Shown here: positions 48,711-61,334 of the stretch, piece by piece
Layout of the letters: the number at the start of each line of letters is the position of its first letter
Position numbering within the stretch: the first letter of the stretch is position 1
NCBI GenBank assembly: GCA_950022655.1
Contig: OX465580.1
Location: 100,148,797 to 100,212,796, forward strand
Reading direction: 5' to 3'
DNA: 64,000 nt
DNA from: Alentia gelatinosa
Taxonomy: Eukaryota; Annelida; Polychaeta; Phyllodocida; Polynoidae
Notes under the pieces: generated by a model
Told to the model about the DNA's origin: nothing
The model's database searches: none
The model's input: the letters and a program-made list of their open reading frames with translations, nothing else
Position numbers and translations under genes: made by a program

Positions 48711-49189
48711 ATGCACACGGTGCACGAGCCTATCGACACCCAGCCACCCAGCCATGTCCCTATTGGCATCTCCAATTCAGCACCCCGCCAAAAATGTTCA
48801 GGGGAATGGCTTCTTCAGAGACGGCTTCTCAGCGTGGTAAAAAGACGCCAAGCATGTTGATAGTGTCCTGCTGAGTGGGCGTGTCTCTGCATCCCAGCGC
48901 CATGCCTCTCGGTTAACCCATCCTCACCATCTTATTGACCACTTTTTCGTCATGTGAAAACATAACCCTTCGATCCTTTGGATCATTCCTGATAAGGAAT
49001 TGCTATTGGATCTAATGCAACAAAGATCTGCTTTTGAATTGACAGCAACCGGTGATCTCCAATGGGAACTGCATGAGAGAGAAGGAACGCTAGTGCTAGA
49101 GAAGTCTGTGGGGTTGTGGGGGGGTAGACGAAAAGAGGGGGTGGGGATCAGCATCGCCCCAAGCTTAGTAATTTATTGTCGACTTTAGG
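48711..49189. other. No gene recognised
   Basis: Nothing supportable was seen. Confidence 0.4.
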
Positions 49190-49492
49190 AAATAAATCAC
49201 ACATTTGTATTCTGATTACCCTTCCAATTCAATATCCTCGGGAGACCCTTAGTTCCCTGCCTCCTAACTATGGACAGGGATCTCGAGACAACTTGATCGA
49301 TCGTGAACAGCCTTTCTATCCAGAAATTCATTAGCAGCGCGCGGTAGACGAGGGGGGACATCACCGGGGCCCTCATCAAGGAATATTCACATCTGCGGTT
49401 GTTGTTCGGGCCGATGCCGTAATGGCGTAATCGCCGATCACATTCTATCAACACGACCCAGCACCGCCAATCGTGAACGGTAATCAATAACA
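49190..49492. promoter_or_regulatory. Balanced-composition island, candidate non-coding element
   Basis: Contains AATTCATTAGCAGC, GCGCGCGG, GTAATGGCGTAATCGCCGAT and AATCAATAACAAAGATTGTG (SOX/TCF-like). It resembles the other islands between AT-rich flanks. The 98-codon minus frame has no domain. Confidence 0.3.
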
Positions 49493-49496
49493 AAGA

Positions 49497-50110
49497 TTGT
49501 GTGTCTGTTCGCGAGAGGGAGCTGGAGTTAGAGAAGGATGTAAGAAGGGAGGAGAGGGGCCATTAGAGAGGGAGGCAGAGTAGCAGATGTGAAGACAGGG
49601 TTGTAGAGGCAGAAAGAAATATTGAGTAAGGGAGAAGAGGTGGTGTAGCAGGAAAGTTGAGAGGCGCACATAGATACAGAGACATAATATAGAAGTCAGA
49701 AGAGGAAGTGGGATCATAACATGAGAATCATAAAGGCATGGGCAAATAGTAACGGAAAGCAATACTGAGCAGAATGTCCTTATGGAGAATTACATCAGGG
49801 AGAAACTACGGCAGACACACACATGATCAGAGAGAATGGGATGTCTGTTGAATGGGCACGAAGAGGGGGGGAGTGGGGACTAATTATGATCAACGTGAGA
49901 GGCAGACATACATTGGGCATAGTTAAAGAAGGGGTGGGAAAGATGTCTGCAGGGAGGTGTAGAACGGAGAGACAAAAGGGAGGCCTGGATACAGAAGTAA
50001 AGAAGCCACCGAACGGAAATGGAAATATGAAATGAATACAATCCTAATGGAATAAAGGATCGGGAAGGTAAGAATAAATGGCGAGGGATACTAAGAAAAG
50101 AAGATAGGTG
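49497..50110 (+). repeat. Purine-rich tract region
   Basis: About 600 bp is dominated by A and G on the plus strand (GAGAGGGAG, AGAAGGGAGG and similar), comparable to 6560-7330. The Ser/Leu/Pro-rich minus frames (92 and 117 codons) reflect this. Confidence 0.5.
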
Positions 50111-50114
50111 AATC

Positions 50115-52083
50115 AAGTTAAAATACTGAGAAAATAATTCAGAGCAAAGAGTAGGCGTTTCTGTGACTGCCTCAGCAAAGGGGTTATTTCTGGACCAGTG
50201 CCAAAGCCCTCGATAGTTGTTACCTGATATCAATAATGAAACTCAATATTTGGCTTTGTTATAATTCGCTCCTTTTAAAACACAGAATAAGGTCGCTGCA
50301 GGTCAAAGGAAGATAAGAAGACATATCATGGATATTCAGAAATCCCAGTCCTTAGGGAACAAATGTTTTCTGAAAACGGATAACCCAAAGCAATCAAAGC
50401 CATAGGACCATCTAATAAACATATTACCAAAGTTTATGCAACCCTACTAAATATATTGCTTCCTGAATGATTAGTCTCATTCAAGACGACCTTCAGAAGT
50501 CACTCTACAGGTAGCAACAGATTCTATCATTTAATTGATTTGCGGATCTGAAATATCATTCGACTTGGTCTAAGTGATTAGAGCCTACCGACCTTCCTCT
50601 TTCACCAACGTGTCGCTTACATTATGGCCCGTTTCGTTGAATTTGGTCCTGATATAACACGACGCTTGCTTTAAACAGGACCATGCAATGGGGTAGTATT
50701 CCGCAATATAGACGAGGAATATTGGCGGGGATGACTGGCTCACTAGAGCCAATCCTAGGAGTACTCTGACAAATGATGTGGATGAACGTTTACAACTCGA
50801 TGACAATCGATGACACGTCGACGAGTTATGGAGACGAAGTAAAAACGCGAGGGGAACCCGCTGGCGGTACGCGTGGGCTGTAACAAGAAATCCAATACTC
50901 TGCCAGCAGCCCACACATTGAGTTATTCTCTGCACCAACAACAGACAATAATACCAGGGGAAGAATGACCTCCTAACACCTCCACTGCCTACATTTGCGA
51001 TTGCTGCCAGCTTTCACTGCCTGTGGCATGAACGCAAATCGTAAATCAGACAAGGTTTTTATGTACTTAACAGGGTTCTCGCCTATCCCTCCTTTCCCTC
51101 ACATGAAGCACAAAGCAAGTGGCACCTTCCAAGTTACAAATAGGGGTACTAATCCATCTTCTTCCCCTGTGAATACCACAGTTAATACACTGAGCTGCTC
51201 ATATAGCTATTTTTAACTTGCGCTACAAACAGATAGACACCTTGATTGATTTGGCTTGTTAGGCAGGCAGGAATTAACCTGCGATCTGTCCTCCGAATTT
51301 CCCTTTCTTCTGGATGGGAATTGTTCTCCACAGCATTTCCAATAGTGCAAACGATTAAAGACAGTTGGAATCACGTGGGTCTGTTGTGTGAATGCTGTGG
51401 TCTGTGCACCATATGGTGCTCTGTCAAACCTTTCACCGTAATGTTGTTTCGTTGTCACCCACCGTTTCTCACAATAAAGAGACTGCAGTGTTTATCTCCG
51501 AGTTCCTAATGCTCTTACATTGTCCCTTTCGATGCACGATGCCACAACATTCACGTGGGTTCAGGTAGACACATATTTGGTGGGACATTCAACACCCTGT
51601 TAGCTGTGTGGATGATTCACAGCTCCTATTCCATTTAGTCTCATCAGCTGCGGTTTTAGCACTCTAAATAGGTCTGGTTCTAATAATCAAATTTGGTACG
51701 GAGGATTCCTTCTCTTTCCCTTCCTCTATATCATTCTTCCTATCTCTACCTCAGTATAAATTGGGCCCTTATATTCTGCCCATAAACCGCACTTCTCAGA
51801 TTAACCTTGGTATAGAAGGCGCTTCTCCTACATACCTAAAGATAGCATGTTAATATACATCATTTGCTCGGAAATGGATTGACATGTACGTTTGTGAGAA
51901 ATGATATGGCCTATCAGGTTCAAAAATGAAAACATCTTCTCATCAAAGAGCCTCAGTGTTTGCGACACGGTTCTATGCAATAAGGTTGGGATCAAGGCAA
52001 ATTTGGGCAACAGTTAGTACAGTGAACCCAGGTTGCTATAGCAGAACTATCCGTATAAAAATCTTTGAACATGATGTCAGGAT
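50115..52083. other. No gene recognised
   Basis: A 118-codon minus frame at 50585-50941 has a fairly protein-like composition but no motif I trust. The rest is unique. Confidence 0.4.
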
Positions 52084-52084
52084 G

Positions 52085-52236
<152 letters not shown>

Positions 52237-52239
52237 GTA

Positions 52240-54140
52240 CGTTTTACTCATGCATTAAGATATATATTCTAGTTGGAAGAAGAAATGTGGTTGGGTACAT
52301 GAATGGGTACTGAATTATAGATAAATGTTTAGATTATGAATGGATGGACAGATAATAAAGTAGACGGATGGCTGAGTAGATATAGATGGATAGAGATCGA
52401 GTGATACACAGATGTACCATTCCCTATAGAGTACCACTATGCTCAGCCATCTCTCGCCAACACCCCCAATCGCAACATCAGCCCCTGTTCTATCGCAGAG
52501 CACACACGATAAGTCCTGGCCGTGCCGTTCCCCTTAGCCTGGCGGCACGCAGATCAGCCTGGAAAGATGCCTTCCACCGTGCACTGCACACAATATGACA
52601 TTACACAGCAAATATTAACTTCACTCAGGCACCAAAGCCATACGAATCACTCCTGAATTCTCTACTCCCAGCATAAACCTACGACTAGAGGACAATTTGG
52701 GTGCAGGCCCTATTGTGAAGAACAACGCGTGCGCCTTCAGTGTGCGAAAGAGTGTCGTATTACCGGAACGTGTAAAGTGAATTTCTAAATACCTTGTATA
52801 AGGGAATATCACGTTTTGCAAATTTGAAAACAGGCTACGTGAGCTACGGCGCGCCTTACCTTCCGAGAAAAACACATAAAAGGAGGTGGTGATTTATCTC
52901 TGGAGAGGGCGCCTTCGACTGATGGCGATTTTAATCAAATCCCGTAACACTGACACACCTGTATCCCAGCCTCACCTTTTGTGATGTTCGGACGGTCTCA
53001 TTTCAGACCGAGCTGTTCCTGGTACTCGATGAGAAGCTTTTATGAAAAGAAGTTCAGGTATCAAAATCTGGGTTCTGAGGATTGGAGAGAGATGAGGTGA
53101 ACATTGTTTACGGATCCTGTTACGCAGGTGGCTTCAGCGGCGCCTAATATAGTTTCTGCTGTGATTAATGCATGTATTGTGCTCACCCGGTCCTTATTTC
53201 ATAAACGACGTCAGGTTCATGGCCCACCTACATCATCATCACGTCGATGTATGTACATTAGTTAAGCAGGTTGGCACCACACTTCCATAAACAATGTCCC
53301 ACAGACAAGGTAGAGTAGGCAGAGGGGTGTGAAGTATTTCACCAGTTAGACGCAATGTTAGATCTTCTTTACGTCCTCCAAACGTGTTCTCATAATGGTT
53401 TTCAAATTTGATCGCTGTACCATACTTACATTCTAAGTATCTTTTGTTGTTGTCTTTTTGTCTAGCTAAAAGCATCTCTCTATTTTTTCAGATACACCAA
53501 GGATGCGAAACCAAGGTTTGAAGTATGGATCCGTTACATCTAAATCTAAGATAGTTTAAATAATCCAAAACAGCAACAAAAAGTTGAATAATGTTGATGA
53601 TTGTGAGCACTGGGCATGGGCAGAAAGGTATGGACGTCAACGTGTCAGGAGCGTTCTAATCTTGTGTAGATCAGTTGTGCTGGGCGGCTAAGGATATGCA
53701 CGGCATCTAGCCCTAATATGCACAGAATGCTTTTCCCTTTTGCCTCCCACAGCGACCCTTGCAATCTCACTCATATCCAATATCTAAGCCTAGGAGCTGC
53801 TCTTGCTTGACCCTAGAGCTGCTCACCCCGCCACCCTCACGAGCTCTTACATCCCCATATTGAGCATAACGTACCTCCCTCGTAATGTGGACTGCTCAGA
53901 CGAATTCGTTCTGGACGTATTGGTGGTCCTTGTTCATCCAGTTAACCGAGCAGCATAACATCCATGCGCAAGAACGAGAATGTATCTTACTGTGCATGGA
54001 TGGTGAATGTCTATAGGAAACTGAGTTAAGGATCATAGGAAACTAGCTACATAGATATATGGCTTTCAATACGATATGTATGGAATGACAAGAATAGACC
54101 TTAAGGCAGAGGGCATACTATAAAGCTGGAGGATCATATC
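52240..54140. other. No gene recognised
   Basis: Nothing supportable was seen beyond the GATA-rich stretch at 52317-52400. Confidence 0.4.
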
Positions 54141-54245
54141 ATTATTTATTACCCACCTTGTAGTTGACGCTACGCAATACTCGTCAACTACGCGGAGAAT
54201 ACGGCCACTCAGATCGAAATCATGGTAATATTGTGTATGTACTTG
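54141..54245 (-). mobile_element. Family C element, partial copy C4
   Basis: ACCTTGTAGTTGACG pairs with CGTCAACTACGCGGAG across a shortened apex. GAATACGGCCACTC and AATATTGTGTATG then follow, as in C3 and C5. The apex is internally deleted compared with C5. Confidence 0.65.
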
Positions 54246-54249
54246 AAAA

Positions 54250-54713
54250 AATAAGGAATTAACAGGTAAGATTTCTCCTAGGATAAGCTAGGAAATGATG
54301 TGCCATCTGAGTCTGAGATAGAAATTGTATCACGCATTTGGAGAAGTTCGGTGTGGGAGTCACTCACATCCAGTCAATTTACTCTGTTATTTAGTCACAT
54401 GGGACATATATCTAGATCTAGGGCCATATGGATTTCAATCTGCCCCGAACGCACTTCAATCTGAGCCGAATGGGGAAATACATACCATCTTAGACAACAC
54501 TTTAGTGTTACGATATATGTAGAGCAGAGGTGACAGACTATATGATAACACTGAGATTGACATATTAGTGATAGTTTTGATTCAGGTGACGGACGATATT
54601 TGCTATCGGTTAGCGGAGATTATGGTCCATGTAGTTATTGGTTTTTGTATATATGCACTGATCTATTGGTAAAGATAAGAATGAATATTATGTTTCAAGA
54701 TAATATATATACA

Positions 54714-54720
<7 letters not shown>
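54250..54720. other. No gene recognised
   Basis: Nothing supportable was seen. Confidence 0.4.

Positions 54721-54721
<1 letters not shown>

Positions 54722-54785
<64 letters not shown>
54722..54785. repeat. (TA)n microsatellite, 64 bp
   Basis: An uninterrupted TA array. A promoter-like motif cluster follows it directly. Confidence 0.97.
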
Positions 54786-54788
<3 letters not shown>

Positions 54789-54805
54789 TAGCCACTATAG
54801 TATAA

Positions 54806-54845
54806 CCAATCACGTAACGATGACGTCACGGGGAGACTATAAAGG
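54806..54845 (+). promoter_or_regulatory. CCAAT, CRE and TATA-box cluster, promoter-like
   Basis: CCAAT (54806-54810), TGACGTCA (54821-54828, a perfect cAMP-response element) and TATAAAGG (54838-54845) occur in that order within 40 bp. This matches the order of an RNA polymerase II core promoter. A start site would fall near 54870-54876. No recognisable coding exon follows in the next 700 bp, so it could drive a non-coding or mobile-element transcript or be fortuitous. CRE plus CCAAT also occurs in family D. Confidence 0.35.
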
Positions 54846-55179
54846 AGTGAGCACTTGTGTATATGCTCTTGTAAAACCATTACCAACGTGTCCCACGATA
54901 TGCGACGATACCTTGGTATTTGTGGAACGGCTCTTTCCCACACACCACGTGCCAAAGGTCTAACAAAGGTACAGCCAGAATAAAGCTTGAGATGTGCTTT
55001 ATATACCATAAACACGAAGACAGTCTAGCCTCCACATAAGGGCAAACTGTGGGCCAATGAGTACTTGCATGCAAACGAGACTAAAAACAAGGTTGTTCAA
55101 ATTAATTATTTGAATCGTGAGATATTTTCTGTTATGGGGCAGCTGTGACAACAGGGACTATAGCAGGAATTCGAAATGC

Positions 55180-55440
55180 TAAACAATACGACATGAGAAG
55201 AGGGAAAAGAAGAAAGTAGGGATAGGGATACAAAATTGAGGAGAAGTATGGAAAGGGGCAACGTGTGAGAAACAGAGGAGGTACGGCGATCGGAGAAGCT
55301 GGAAACAGGGAGAGAATGGCCGCTAAGAAACGGAGTAGCAGGTGAGAGGAAGACAGGTGGCGATTGGATAGGGCATAGCAGGGAGAGAAGAGGGAGATGG
55401 ACGAGCGATAAAAGGTGTAAGGTGAGGGAACCGAAGGTAA
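55180..55440 (+). repeat. Purine-rich tract region
   Basis: About 260 bp of mostly A and G on the plus strand, similar in character to the 6.6-kb and 49.5-kb blocks. Confidence 0.5.
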
Positions 55441-55444
55441 ACCC

Positions 55445-58092
55445 TAGGAATAGTAATATTCATCATTATTTCACCTTGCCCGGCAAAGGGGATAGACTAT
55501 GCTATGAATAGGAACCACTTCTGGGCTTGTTGACATTAGCATTGTGTGATGACTGACCTATGGGAGCAGCTCGTAGACCAAGCCTTATTCAAAGACGTGT
55601 TACACATAGTGGAGGGGCCTGGGGAAGGTTCGGTATGGATAGGCGTCCATGGTGTGGTTTGAAATGGAGACCGACTTGGGTCCCCCCCCCCCCCGACACA
55701 CACATCTACGCTGACAACATTACGAGAGGCCTCGTGTTTATGCCCTCAGACAGAACATATCAGTGTGGATCATGTACATCTGAGGGCCGGGCCAATCCAA
55801 CGGTGACATAACAACGTATCCAACTTCAATACACGCCGCCCGTTTGTTTTACCACAGGATACTCTGTATACCCGCTTATCATTACTATGCTGTATGACTT
55901 CAATACAAAAACCACTATGGTGGGAAACAAGTCTGTGTTTGAAGTACACATGGCCCTTTGTTAGTGAAGTTGTACATTCTTTTTATCTAGTCTTTGACAG
56001 TTTCGTTTACAAACATAAAACATGTATTGTAGAACAAAGACAATAGTTTTAAATATGATGAATATGGTTTATATTAAATGTCAATAAAGGTCTGCTTGCT
56101 ACATTTTATTGCTTTGATTTTGTATTTACAAGTCAAATCTTATTGTGTTATTGAATGGGTTTGATTTTTTCTTTTGAATTAACATTGTCGATGGAGAACA
56201 AAGTTGCCTACATTTATCAATTCTGTGTCCCTGTCCAGCTATACTGTGGAAGACGAATGTTCCCAATTCTCTCCAATGTGGCTCCTGCCGGTGATTTCCT
56301 AGACAGGAACTGCTATAAACCACCAATAAATTGCCACAGTGGTATTCGTGAGAAACAGAAATAGACATACGTCATTGGTAGATTTCTCTCAATGTTATTT
56401 TATTGGATTATGGTTACTTGGTCCAACGCCCGAATCTTCCAAGTGCATAAAAGTTGACTGAATCGGCAATTTGGTAGAAATAAAACTGCGAGGGTCAGCG
56501 ACCCCGCATTTAGGGGATTCCCGCTGAAATGATTATTCTAACCATGAAGCGTGAGATGGGTCAGCGAGTCATAATGACCGACGATTCCCGGAAAATTCTG
56601 TGTAAGACCTTCCTGCAAATAAAATTTACCCGTAGATTGTCACCCATACTACTTTGTAGTCGTGAGTACTCATTTCCAGTACACTACTTTTTCTAGATTG
56701 TACCTTAAGGACGAGGGAAACGTTTTGATAGCATTTTACTGGGCAATCAATGTTCTTCCCAGATCCTTCCGCGTCATTTCGTGCAGTCAATCTGAACTTT
56801 ATGGAAAACAGCTAATTCCGTATAGAATCAATCTCAGATTTCTTCCTTTTGAAAAAAAACAGCTATAAGATTCGTAGAAACATGAGCACAAGTAATTAGA
56901 TCTGAAAAACTCAGCACGTAAAGGATTCATCTTGTAGCAAGAAACAAAATATCAACGAACAGTTCGTTTCCACCGATGGCCGCAATCTTGGCTCGCAACC
57001 TGATTTGATGACATATAGCAGACAAGTCATGCAAACCCAGGACGTTAGGTTCAACCACAGGACGTTCTAAATAATCATTATTGCTACGCCTGGCTTGATG
57101 TTGAAGATGAGGATCAGTAGGTGGCTGCTCCAGCTCCGGTTTTCCTGTCTATTATAACCATCAAACGGGCAGCGCCTACTGTTTTTGCTACCGCTCGTTT
57201 CAGTACTGCTGCATCGAAGGGTGCAACTATCATAGATATTTTAAGTATTTTTGACACCAAAGGCAAATCAGCCGTTTCCTTACGGATACTTACTAGGGGA
57301 ACTAATCAAGACAAAGCCGCACTCTTATTCCACGAGTATCTATATGACCTTTTCATGGTTGTAACCTACACTGCATGCTAAATGAGTTTGCGAGAATCCT
57401 AAGCTCTTCTCCCACCCCTTGGTAGCAGAAAGCGGTCTCACCTGGGCAGAGGACACAAACAAACTGAGGCCGATGGCACCCATCCTTTCCCGAGAAAGTC
57501 AGGCTCTCTTGACTTAAGCTGCACCAGCTTCCTGGCGACCCCAAAACCTGTCATCGCACACCGTGAGAGCGCAAGCACATCCAGGCACCTACTACCTGAG
57601 TGGTAAACTAGACTCAACGCCTACACCTTCTCCCTACAACAGTAAGCCATCACAGGCGGCACGGGCCTTTATAGAATAAGCACCAACCTACGCTCGGGCC
57701 TTCCCTGTTCCTTCTCATGCCGACGTATTTGTCGCACAAGGTGGTCATTCTCTGGCTGGGCCCGGCCTGGCAAACACCATGAGGAGGGTTCGCTCTAACT
57801 ATAACTTGAGGCCATTTCCATGATGGAATACAAATATGATTATGTAAATGGGGTTCCAAAATGTTCTATACAACAGTTTATAAAATCTAATATCATATTG
57901 CAAACCTGCATGGTACAAGAGGAGTTACATTTTACCCGTACATGGCACTAACCAGGACATGCCACAGGCTGGCGCACACTGCATCCCTCTCACCCGTTAC
58001 ACATCGCAGCCCCATCTCTATAAGCGGTGTTTTTATTTGCCGATATAATCCGCAATATTATCAATTTTATTCCTAGAATCAATAGGTAAATG
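55445..58092. other. No gene recognised; poly-C at 55682-55694
   Basis: A 13-base C run lies at 55682-55694. A small hairpin GGGTCAGCGACCC is at 56492-56504, with a related GGGTCAGCGAGTC about 60 bp later. Frames up to 86 codons (57121-57381, with a GTG start) show no domain. Confidence 0.4.
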
Positions 58093-58265
58093 TTAGGGCT
58101 TCAAAAAGAAATCTTTGCTGTGCATATAGAGCAAATACCTACCGATTTCATCAATAACAAAGACAACACGGTTTGATTTTGTTGCCGGCGTTTTGTCGGT
58201 TGGTTTAAGCGTTGCTGGTCTCAATTGATATTTTGTCTCATCTCCTAAAAAGTCGGTTGGTGGTT
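58093..58265 (-). pseudogene. Coding-element remnant, Walker-B-like, copy 2
   Basis: A 56-codon minus frame without an initiating Met runs from 58263 to the stop at 58093-58095. It reads PPTDFLGDETKYQLRP at the start, KSNRVVFVIDEIGRYLLY in the middle and DFFLKP at the end. It matches the remnant at 20510-20710 in frame. Four hydrophobic residues then DE is a Walker-B-like strand seen in many P-loop ATPases, but no P-loop is visible nearby. The fragment looks like one conserved block of a larger protein, most likely from a mobile element because it is repeated. I do not identify the family. Confidence 0.5.
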
Positions 58266-58855
58266 ACCGAAAAGTCTTTTGTACTCCTACTTCTCACGCT
58301 AATTCCTCCCAACAAGCACTGCTGTAGCTTCCGGCCGCCTATGAGTGTGACGTCACGTTGACGCGGAGTGACGCATATCGAGGTGTGGGTTCCTGTGACA
58401 CACGATAGGTGGCGCTGAATGTAGACGCCCTCTGATGTTCAGGATGGTATGGACGTTCCGATCTGGCAGGAAATAGGATAAGGTAGGGGTTAATCCTATA
58501 AACCCTATAACTGCACCACGTAAGGAAGACCCCCTATAATAAATGCTTATCTCTCCTTGTAGTTATTGTCAACTCCCATACATGTAACTCCGCTCATACG
58601 CATCCTGGTGATTGCCTGTTCCCACCTCTTGTACTGGATATTGCGGTGTATATTTTTGTCCAACAATTAGACAAATGTATAAAGTTCATAGGTGACCGTT
58701 ATTGTGATTCCTACAAATTGTACCGGAATAGCGAGAACAAAATAAAGTTGATAAAACATAGACACCCACATTCTCTGCATATATGATTCTCTGTGTTATT
58801 CTACCCATCCTATGCATTGCTTCTCATCCACTGCTTGCTGCCTGCTGCCGCCATG
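58266..58855. other. No gene recognised
   Basis: GTGACGTCACG near 58350 is a perfect CRE. Nothing else supportable was seen. Confidence 0.35.
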
Positions 58856-58859
58856 CCCC

Positions 58860-59205
58860 ATCTCCTTCCTCCCGGTCCCCCATGCGACACACTATTCTCT
58901 GCACCTGATTCCTTGTCCCCACCGCCCCTCCTCCCACCCGGTCTCCTGGCACTCATCCTCCATCTGGCGGGCGGGCCGCGTGTGTCCGCTGCGACGTGTA
59001 ATCTGCATACAATGCGTTATGTAGTGAGACAATATTCCAATCAGACTGGCGGGTCCCGTGCCCACCTGATCCAGATCCCGGCCTTTCAGGTGCCAGTCAG
59101 GCTGGTGATTGAATTGTCCCCGCGTCCGATAAAACCTTTGCGGATTAGGGCGATCAGCAGGACGTATTCAGAAATTCACAAACTGTGAAGCGCATTAAGC
59201 TGTAT
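58860..59205. promoter_or_regulatory. GC-richer island, candidate non-coding element
   Basis: A CT-rich first part leads to a balanced block with CCAATCAGACTGG, two CACCTG/CAGGTG E-boxes about 28 bp apart, and GCGGATTAGGGC. The 131-codon frame through it (58793-59188) is Pro/Leu/Ser-rich, shares its DNA with another open frame and has no domain. Confidence 0.3.
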
Positions 59206-59364
59206 ACCGGCGCGTCATCTGTGCAGTGGGGAGCCTTCATTAATCGCTGTTCTTATTGAGTATTGTGTGGTGGCGTCGAGCCGTGAGCTATTGTCACTTG
59301 CAGTAAGTATGATTATTGTGCCTTACGGTGTAAGTATGGACTGGCACGCACAAGTACATCTCAG

Positions 59365-59496
59365 CATATATATATTCATAATATATATATACATATTATA
59401 TATATGATATATATATATAGATGCTCATTCAATTAATTGGAAGAACTATTCCTAACAGGATAAACTCTTCATTATCAAAAGGATTTTATGTATATG

Positions 59497-59569
<73 letters not shown>

Positions 59570-59608
59570 ATATATGTATACATGTATGTATATATGTATA
59601 TATATATA
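59365..59608. repeat. (AT)n-rich microsatellite complex
   Basis: AT arrays at 59365-59420 and 59488-59608 with interspersed GTATGTA and CATGTA units. Confidence 0.95.
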
Positions 59609-59609
59609 G

Positions 59610-60435
59610 GTAGTATCATATTCTTACTCGATTATACATTGAAAGATTTCAAAGTAAATCTGTGTCTTATCAAACTTTATGAGTTTCTTCTAAGACTTCT
59701 AGAACGTATGCTATATTAGAAAAGATTCGCTACAACCAATAATCCCATTGGTGTCAACAAGTTTCAGCTCAACTGATATGAGCTTGAATGCGTAAAAAGA
59801 CTCTTGAGCCTGATATAGAAGATCTCTATTCATATCAAATTAAGTGTGGAGATCAATTTCAGGCTCATTGTTTCACATTGAAAGTGGATAGTAGCAATAA
59901 AAATAATACAATAATACAGGACTCTGTATTTTGAGATGGAGCGAAGTGGACTTTAATTCGGTAACCAAAAGCATTCGCATAGTGTCGATGAAGGAGAATA
60001 ATGCTTGCTATCCTATAGTAATTATCTAACATCAAAGTCTAGAACGTCTATAAAATGCTAGTGCTCAGAAAGTGTTTTTTAACCTTCAGAAACCTCAGTT
60101 CCTCTCTCTGTAATCTGCGAGCATAAACCTCGAGAGAATCGATTTTACTATTTGCTATTGGTAGAGTATAAGCGCAGAATCAAACTACGAGCCATGGGGT
60201 ACTGCAGTGGATAAAACCGTCTTAGTCTCTTCAAAAAAAAAGAAGCCATTTTTTCCGCATATTCTATCGGTCCTTCTCCTCCCTATCAGTCTCCACTATC
60301 TCATGGCAGAGCGTCAACTTCACTTCACTGAGGTCTTTTCATGGGGTCTCCGATGTGACGAGGATGGGGTGATCACGATGGAATGGTGCGCAGTAGGGGG
60401 GTTAATAAAGTCCCTTAAAGTGAATTGCTTCTTTC
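59610..60435. other. No gene recognised
   Basis: Nothing supportable was seen. Confidence 0.4.
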
Positions 60436-60640
60436 CCCTCTAGAAAGACGTTCCTCTGACTGCGCCAGTCAGACGCTATGCAAAGGGTTAAACTTAATTA
60501 AGTACATCCTGGGCCCGTGTGGAAATCCTGTCTTAGATGAGACTCGCTCGATGCAATCAAACCCCCGGCCCTTAATGCCGTGACTCGCGGCCAATGAAAG
60601 GAAAACAGAAGCGTCGGTCGTGAAACCCGTGGGCGATAAT
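60436..60640. promoter_or_regulatory. Motif-rich island with TTAATTAA palindrome
   Basis: ACTTAATTAAGT (60492-60503) is a 12-bp palindrome of homeodomain type. TATGCAAAGGGTTAA precedes it, and a CCAAT box (within GGCCAATGAAAG) lies near 60591. A dyad TCTGACTGCGCCAGTCAGA is centred near 60464. The block is GC-richer than its flanks. TTAACCCTTTG on the other strand near 60481 also recalls a piggyBac-like end, but no partner was found. Confidence 0.35.
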
Positions 60641-61079
60641 AGAATGTATTCCTCAGTGTGGAGCCGGAAGTTAAGAGTAAGCCTTTCCTCCTATGGGAAT
60701 CCTGATACGAGCCTAGGTTTTTGGGGAAAAAACAAGCAAAAATCATCTATGTTTCGAAGATATAATAGCATGACTTGTTCTCTTGAATATTTCTTTCCAT
60801 CTATGGTTTATATAGTAAACCACCTTGTGACTTGATTCCTAACCAATTTTCTATTAATTTTGATGAATGGGTAATTTTGATATATAATAGGAATATGAGT
60901 CATTGCAGGGATGATACGGATATGATATGAAGCGGAACTGCTACATGTAGCTTATATGCTACGTAATTGCCGTAGCAGACACGATGTATCGTTCATAGCA
61001 GGTAGTGGTACAGAATGACTAATGGTTGATCGAGTCTATAGGAAAGTGTGCAGTGATGGACCAGTGCCTAAACAAGAAT

Positions 61080-61330
61080 AGATTGCCGGAGTTGGGCCTG
61101 GTGCCTACTGATCCTTTCCCTTGGTCAGGTTAACCGGATACACGAGCGGATTAATCCTCGCCTCCCTGCGTTAATCCAGCCAAGATTAGGAGGAACGGTT
61201 TACAGTGCAAGCATCCCAACGATCTGCTGCAGACCCTCCGCTTCCACAAATACATTCTAAATCACCTCCGGTGTCTGGTAAATATGTTAGGCAGAGAAAG
61301 CGAGCGGCCGCATGATCCAAACTTTGCCAG
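61080..61330. promoter_or_regulatory. Cluster of TAATCC homeodomain sites
   Basis: Within about 41 bp lie GGATTAATCC (61148-61157, two overlapping inverted TAATCC sites), TTAATCC (61171-61177) and AGATTAGG (61183-61190). TAATCC is preferred by homeodomains with lysine at position 50 (Otx, Goosecoid, Pitx classes). Density and spacing suggest an enhancer; the island is GC-richer than its flanks. Confidence 0.45.
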
Positions 61331-61334
61331 CTTT

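Noticed and set aside
48445..48874. Two long plus-strand frames (131 and 127 codons)
   Set aside because: They are Ser/Leu/Pro repeats read through the CT microsatellite, with open frames on both strands; composition artefact.
50585..50941. 118-codon minus frame with SSPPIFLVYIAEYY, faintly like a reverse transcriptase palm strand
   Set aside because: The GxPQGS motif and a downstream YADD are absent, and the flanks show no LINE similarity.
55560..55811. HIYADN peptide resembling the reverse transcriptase YADD box
   Set aside because: Second aspartate missing, no other reverse transcriptase motif around it, and the frame spans a poly-C run.
57121..57381. 86-codon frame with an Ala/Thr-rich start resembling a targeting peptide
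   Set aside because: It begins with GTG rather than ATG, has no recognisable domain and lacks convincing splice sites; chance is the simpler reading.
60470..60495. Possible piggyBac-like end (TTAACCCTTTG on the minus strand)
   Set aside because: No inverted partner with TTAA within several hundred bases; kept only as a remark.
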